64,000 bases of DNA from Lentimicrobiaceae bacterium (GTDB lineage Bacteria; Bacteroidota; Bacteroidia; Bacteroidales; Lentimicrobiaceae). Location: assembly GCA_020636745.1 (NCBI GenBank), contig JACJXH010000011.1, forward strand, positions 37,826 through 101,825. The letters are read 5' to 3'. Below the pieces are notes generated by a model. That model did no database searches. It was not told the DNA's origin and saw nothing but the letters and a program-made list of their open reading frames with translations. Position numbers and translations under genes: made by a program. Positions 57,101 through 63,100 of this stretch are shown piece after piece. The first letter of the stretch is position 1. Every line of letters begins with the position of its first letter.

Positions 57101-60100
57101 GTTCAGACTATTTCTATTCCGATTACCGATGATATATTTGATGAGCCAACCGAAACCCTCACAGGAACCATCAGCAACCTGAATGCCGGTGGTCAGAATG
57201 TAAGTATTGGTACAGCTACAGCAACAGGTACTATTCTCGACAACGACAATGCCAGCCTGGCTATTAACGATGTTACTGTTAATGAATCGGCAGGCACGGC
57301 CACCTTTACAGTAACACTGACCGGTAATACCCAGGATCAGCTGACGGTGAACTATGCCACAGCCAACAATACGGCTCTTTCAACGAGTGACTACACCAGT
57401 AAAACAGGCACCGTAACTTTTGCGGCCGGTTCGACCAATGGGACAACTCAAAACATTATCATCGATATTACCAGTGATGCCATTTGTGAGCCTACCGAGA
57501 CTTACTATGTAAATCTGAGTGGTATCGTTACTACCGGAAATGCTACCATAGCCGATGCACAGGGCGTGGGAACCATTACCGATGATGATACTGCTACACT
57601 GTCAATAGCAGGATTTGAAGTAACTGAAACCAACGGTACCCAAACCGCCAATTTCGTGGTCACCATGACTGCAGAAGCGCAGGAAAATGTGGTGCTGAGT
57701 TTCGGCACTGCCAATGTAACAGCCACAGCCGGCAGCGATTACACTGCTCAAACAGGAACAGTTGTTACCCTTACCGGTGGTTCCACCACAGTAAATGTGC
57801 CTGTTAGCGTTTTAGGTGATCTGATTGCCGAACCTACTGAGACCTTAACAGGAACCATTGCGATAACCAATGTAAATGGTCAGCAGATTACCATCAACAC
57901 AGGAACTGCTACTTCAACCATACTTGACAACGATGTAATCACCATTGATCTGGCTGGCTTTACTGTTACTGAAACCGAATCAACACAGGTACGCAATTTC
58001 AGGGCAAGCATGAATACCACAGCTCAGTATGACATCGTACTTGAGTTCTCAACTGCCGATGGAACCGCCTTGGATGGCAGCGATTATACGGCCCGTACAG
58101 CCATAAGTGTGACCATTCCGGCAGGAAGCTTATTTATTGATATTCCGGTAGACATACTTGGAGATAACATTCTTGAGCCGACAGAGGCATTCACAGGGAC
58201 TATTACATTAACAGAAGATAATGGTCAGCAGGCAACCGTTGGGGCTCTTACAGGTACTGCCACTGGTACTATTGAAGACAACGACGCTGCAAGCATAGCC
58301 ATTGCCGATGTAAGTGTTGATGAAGATGCCGGCACGGCTACCTTTACGGTTACACTTACCGGTAATATTCAGGATGCCTTTAGTGTGGAATATGCCACCA
58401 GCGATAATACCCCGACAGCCTCAGCCTTGGCCGGAAGCGATTACACTACAGCAACCAATACCCTGACTTTCAGTGCAGGGTCAACTACCGGCGATATACG
58501 CACATTTACAGTTGACATTAATGACGACACCTACACCGAACCCACCGAAACCTATACCGTAACACTTAGCGACATCACGGGTGGTTTGGTTACCATAAGC
58601 GATGGTACTGCTGTTGGAACCATTGTGGACAACGATGCGGTTACCTTCTCGATTGATGATGTAACGGTAGCTGAAGATGTAGCTGCCGGCGTAGCAGTAT
58701 TTACCGTAACCATGGCCGGTGATAACCTGCAGGATGCACTCACCATGAGTTTTACCACCAGCGATGGCTACACCGGATTTACCACCGATGCCGAACAGCC
58801 TTCGGACTACATCCTTACAGCAGGGACTCTCACTTTTGCTGCAGGAGCTCTCAGCGGTGTAACCCAAACGATTACTGTGCCTATTGTAGACAACACCATT
58901 GCTGAACCAACCGCTGAATACTATACAGTGACCCTCAGCAATATTTCAACTACCGGTACTGCTACATTTACCGATGCTGTTGGTAAAGGAACAATTACGG
59001 ATGATGATCCTTTAAACACCATCAACCTTACCGGATTTACCCAATCGGAGGGAGACGTAAATATCTCATACAACTTTGTGGCTACCATGGATTATGTAGC
59101 GCAGGAAGATGTAATAATTTCGTTTACCACCACGGCCGGAACAGCACTGCATGTGAGCGATATTGTTCAGCAAACCGATGTTGAATATACGATTCTTGCA
59201 GGTACAACTTCAGTAAATATTCCGGTTGTTGTAGTGGGCGATTTAATCGTTGAACCCACTGAATCCTTTACGGGAACCATTGCTTTGGTGAATGCCAACA
59301 GTCAGCTAATTACTATTGGCTCAACTCCAACCGCCACCGGAACCATCAACGACAACGACCAGGCCACCCTCACCATCACCGGATTTTCGGTGAATGAAGG
59401 CGATGGAACCGGCTCATTTACGGTGACTTCTGATAAGGTAATTCAGAATGCCATTACGGTTGATTTTGCTACATCCAACGGAACAGCAACTGCCGGCTCA
59501 GATTATTCATCGTACAGCGCCACCCTTGATTTTGGTGACGGAGAAGCCTTGTCGCAGACTATTCCAATTACGATCCTCGAAGACATTATAGTTGAACCTA
59601 CCGAAACCCTGACCGGCACGCTGAGCAACCTGCAGGCCAACAGTCAGAATGTAATTCTGAACGGGGGAGGAGCTACCACAGCAGCCACTTCAAATATTGA
59701 AGACAATGATGCTGCATTCATTTCAATAAACAATGTAACCAATACCGAACCTGATGCAGGAGAAACCTCGGAATATGTATTTATTGTGACGCATTCAGGC
59801 CGCAGCACCGACGGTTCATTTACGGTAGCCTTTACCACAACCAACGGTACTGCTGTTTCAACCAGTGATTACGATGCGGCATCCGGAACCCTTACATTTA
59901 GCGGAGCAACCGGCGAAACACATACCATTACGGTAATTGTAAATGGTGATGATGTGGTTGAACCTACTGAAACCTTTACCGTTGACCTGAGCGAAGGCAA
60001 CTTTGGCGGACGCAATATTACCTTCAGTGACGACAGCGGACTGGGTACAATACTGGATAACGATTACACTACTGTTACTGTAGTAGCCAGCGATCCTAAT

Positions 60101-63100
60101 GCGGCTGAACCCTCCAACAACGGCGAATTCACTGTAAGTATGGGCAAAATTTCGTCGACCAACACGGTAATCAGTTACACCATTTCGGGTGACGCCACTG
60201 CAGGAAGCGATTATACAGCACTTTCAGGTACAGTTACCATTCCGGCAGGCAGCACCAGTGCCACTATTTCAGTGCCGGTAATTGATGATAACATTCTTGA
60301 AGATGACGAAACGGTAACCATTACCCTTTCATCTATCACATCTGGAAATAGTGGAATTTCAATCGGAGCACCATACATTGCAACGGTTACGATTGCCGAC
60401 GACGATGTGGCTACGGTTAGCATTGCAGCAACCGATGCCGATGCCGGTGAGCCGAACAATAACGGACAGTTTACCATTACCATGACTAAAGCAGCCGATG
60501 TTGCAACGGTGATAACCTACGCTGTAACCGGCACTGCCACTCCAGGCTCAGATTATACTACGCTTAGCGGAACAGTAACCATTCCGGCAGGCAGCACCAC
60601 AGCTACCATTGCTGTAAACGTTATTGATAATCTTATAATTGAATCATCAGAAACCGTAATAGCCACACTTACAGCAATTACATCAGGTGATGCCAATACT
60701 TCCATAGATACTGATAACGACGAAGCAACAGTTACGATTACTGATAATGATGCTGCTATAGTTACAATAACAGCCAATGATCCCAACGCGGCTGAACCAT
60801 CCAATAACGGCCAGTTTACTGTAAGTATGACCCATCCTTCCGACACGGATACCGAGATCAGTTATACTGTTTCAGGAACCGCTACAGCAGGCTCGGATTA
60901 CAATTCCCTTTCGGGAACGGTAACTATTCCGGCAGGAAGTACTTCCGTCACGATAGATGTTATTGTAAATGATGACAACATACTTGAATCCAGCGAAACC
61001 GTAATTGCAACGCTTATAGCCATTACTTCGGGCACTCCTGCCATTACAATTGGCACGCCCAATGCAGCTACAGTTACCATTACCGACAACGATGCCGCCA
61101 GTGTAAGTATTGCTGATGTGACGGTAAGCGAAGCTGATGGTACAGCTACATTTACTGTATTGCTCACAGGTAATGTACAAGGTGGATTTACCATTGCCTA
61201 TGCCACAGCAAATAATAGCGCTGTTCAGCCAGGCGATTATACCAACACATCAGGTACGCTCACTTTTGCAGGAACAACCGGAGAAACCAAAACCTTTACT
61301 GTTGATATTACAAATAACAGTATTGTAGAAATTACCGAAACCTTCTTTGTAAATCTCACGGCCATCTCCAACCCACTGGTAACGTACGATGCACAGGCCA
61401 TCGGAACCATTACCGATGACGATGCAGCTACTGTAAGCATTAATAATGTATCTCACGACGAAGGTAACAGCGGTACCACTACCTACACCTTTACAGTAAC
61501 CATGAGTGCAGCATCTGATGCAGCGGTTACGGTGGATTATGCCACTGCCAATGGCACTGCTACCACTGGCGACAGTGATTACACAGCAACAAGCGGCACG
61601 TTAACCTTTGCCGTAGGCGAGACCACAAAAACCATCACGGTACTGGTAAATGGCGACACCAAAATAGAAGCTGATGAAACCTTTACGGTAGCCCTGAGCA
61701 ATCTGGTTACCAACGGTCGCAGTATTACTTTGGGAACGAGTACAGGCACGGGCACTATTGTAAACGACGATGCAGCCAACCTCACCATCAGCGATGTAAC
61801 GCTGGATGAAGGCAATGCAGGCACCACCAACTTCAGTTTCACAGTAAGCTTATCGAGCGCGGTAGCCACCGCAGTAACGGTTGACTACACCACTGCCAAT
61901 GGCACAGCCACTGTACTTGACGGCGACTATATCGCCACTGCAGGTACGGTAGTTTTCAGTGCAGGCCAGACCAGCAAAACCATCATAGTACCGGTAAACG
62001 GCGATGTAAAAGTTGAGAACGATGAAACCTTCTACGTAAACCTGAGCAACCTGTCAACGGGCGGTTACGATGTAACGCTAACCGATAGTCAGGGTGCAGG
62101 TACCATCACCAACGACGATGCAGCAGCCATTACCATCAGCGATGCAACCGCCAACGAAGGCAACAGTGGCACCACCAGCTTTACCTTTACGGTAACGATG
62201 AGCCATGCCAGCGATGCAGCAGTAACGGTAGACTATACTACCGCCAATGGCACCGCAACTACTGCCGACAATGATTTCAGCACAGCCAGCGGTACGCTTA
62301 CCTTTGCCGCCGGTGAAACCAGCAAAACCATCACGGTACTTGTAAACGGCGATACCAGAGTAGAAGCTAACGAAACATTCACGATAGAATTGAGTGACCT
62401 GGTTGACAATGGACGTGATATAACCATAACCGATGCCACAGGCACCGGCACCATCACCAACGACGACTCGGCCACGCTGAGCATCGGCGATGTAACCCTT
62501 GCCGAAGGCAACAGTGGTACCACCAGCTTCAGCTTCACGGTAACGTTGAGCGCAGCCAGCGATGCAGCAGTAACAGTTGACTACGCAACTGCTGATGGCA
62601 CTGCAACTATTGCCGACAGCGACTATGGCACAGCCACAGGTACGCTTACTTTTGCCGCCGGCGAAACCAGCAAAACCATCACGGTAAGTGTAAATGGCGA
62701 TAACAAAGTTGAGGCAGATGAAACCTTTACAGTTGGATTAAACAATATGGGCACCAATGGACGCAGCATTACATTAAGTGATGACAGCGGACTGGGCACC
62801 ATCACCAACGACGACAATGCACCTGTTCTGGATGATATTACCAAGACAGGCACTGAAGATCAAACCATTACATTTACAGAATCAGATTTCACCAATGCAT
62901 TTAACGATGCCGATGGCGATAATCTGGTAAGTGTTGAAGTTGTAAGTCTGCCGGCCAATGGCTTACTCTATCTTGATGGATCAGAAATAACCGCTGGTCA
63001 AATCATTGATTTGGCAGACCTTGGTCTTATCACTTTTGTTCCAACGTCAAACTGGCACGGAACCACAACATTTGACTATAATGCTACAGATGGTACCAAC

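Larger units (their letters stand above)
55082..62818 (+). repeat. array of about 22 Calx-beta modules
   Basis: By eye about 22 units of 105-120 residues follow one another. Each has an opening strand such as ASLAINDVTVNE, a central YATANNTA..GSDYT segment, TGTVTFAAGSTTGTTQ-like strands, an EPTETYYVNLS strand, and a closing VGTITDDD turn. This is the Calx-beta fold, in which the acidic turns between modules bind Ca2+. The HYR signature (DNC, paired Cys) disappears at the boundary, so the protein changes from disulfide-capable to Ca2+-dependent modules. Confidence 0.9.

Noticed and set aside
43808..62818. Periodic repeats considered as a CRISPR array
   Set aside because: The repeats are in-frame protein modules of 273-348 bp, with no short identical repeats and unique spacers, and there are no cas genes.
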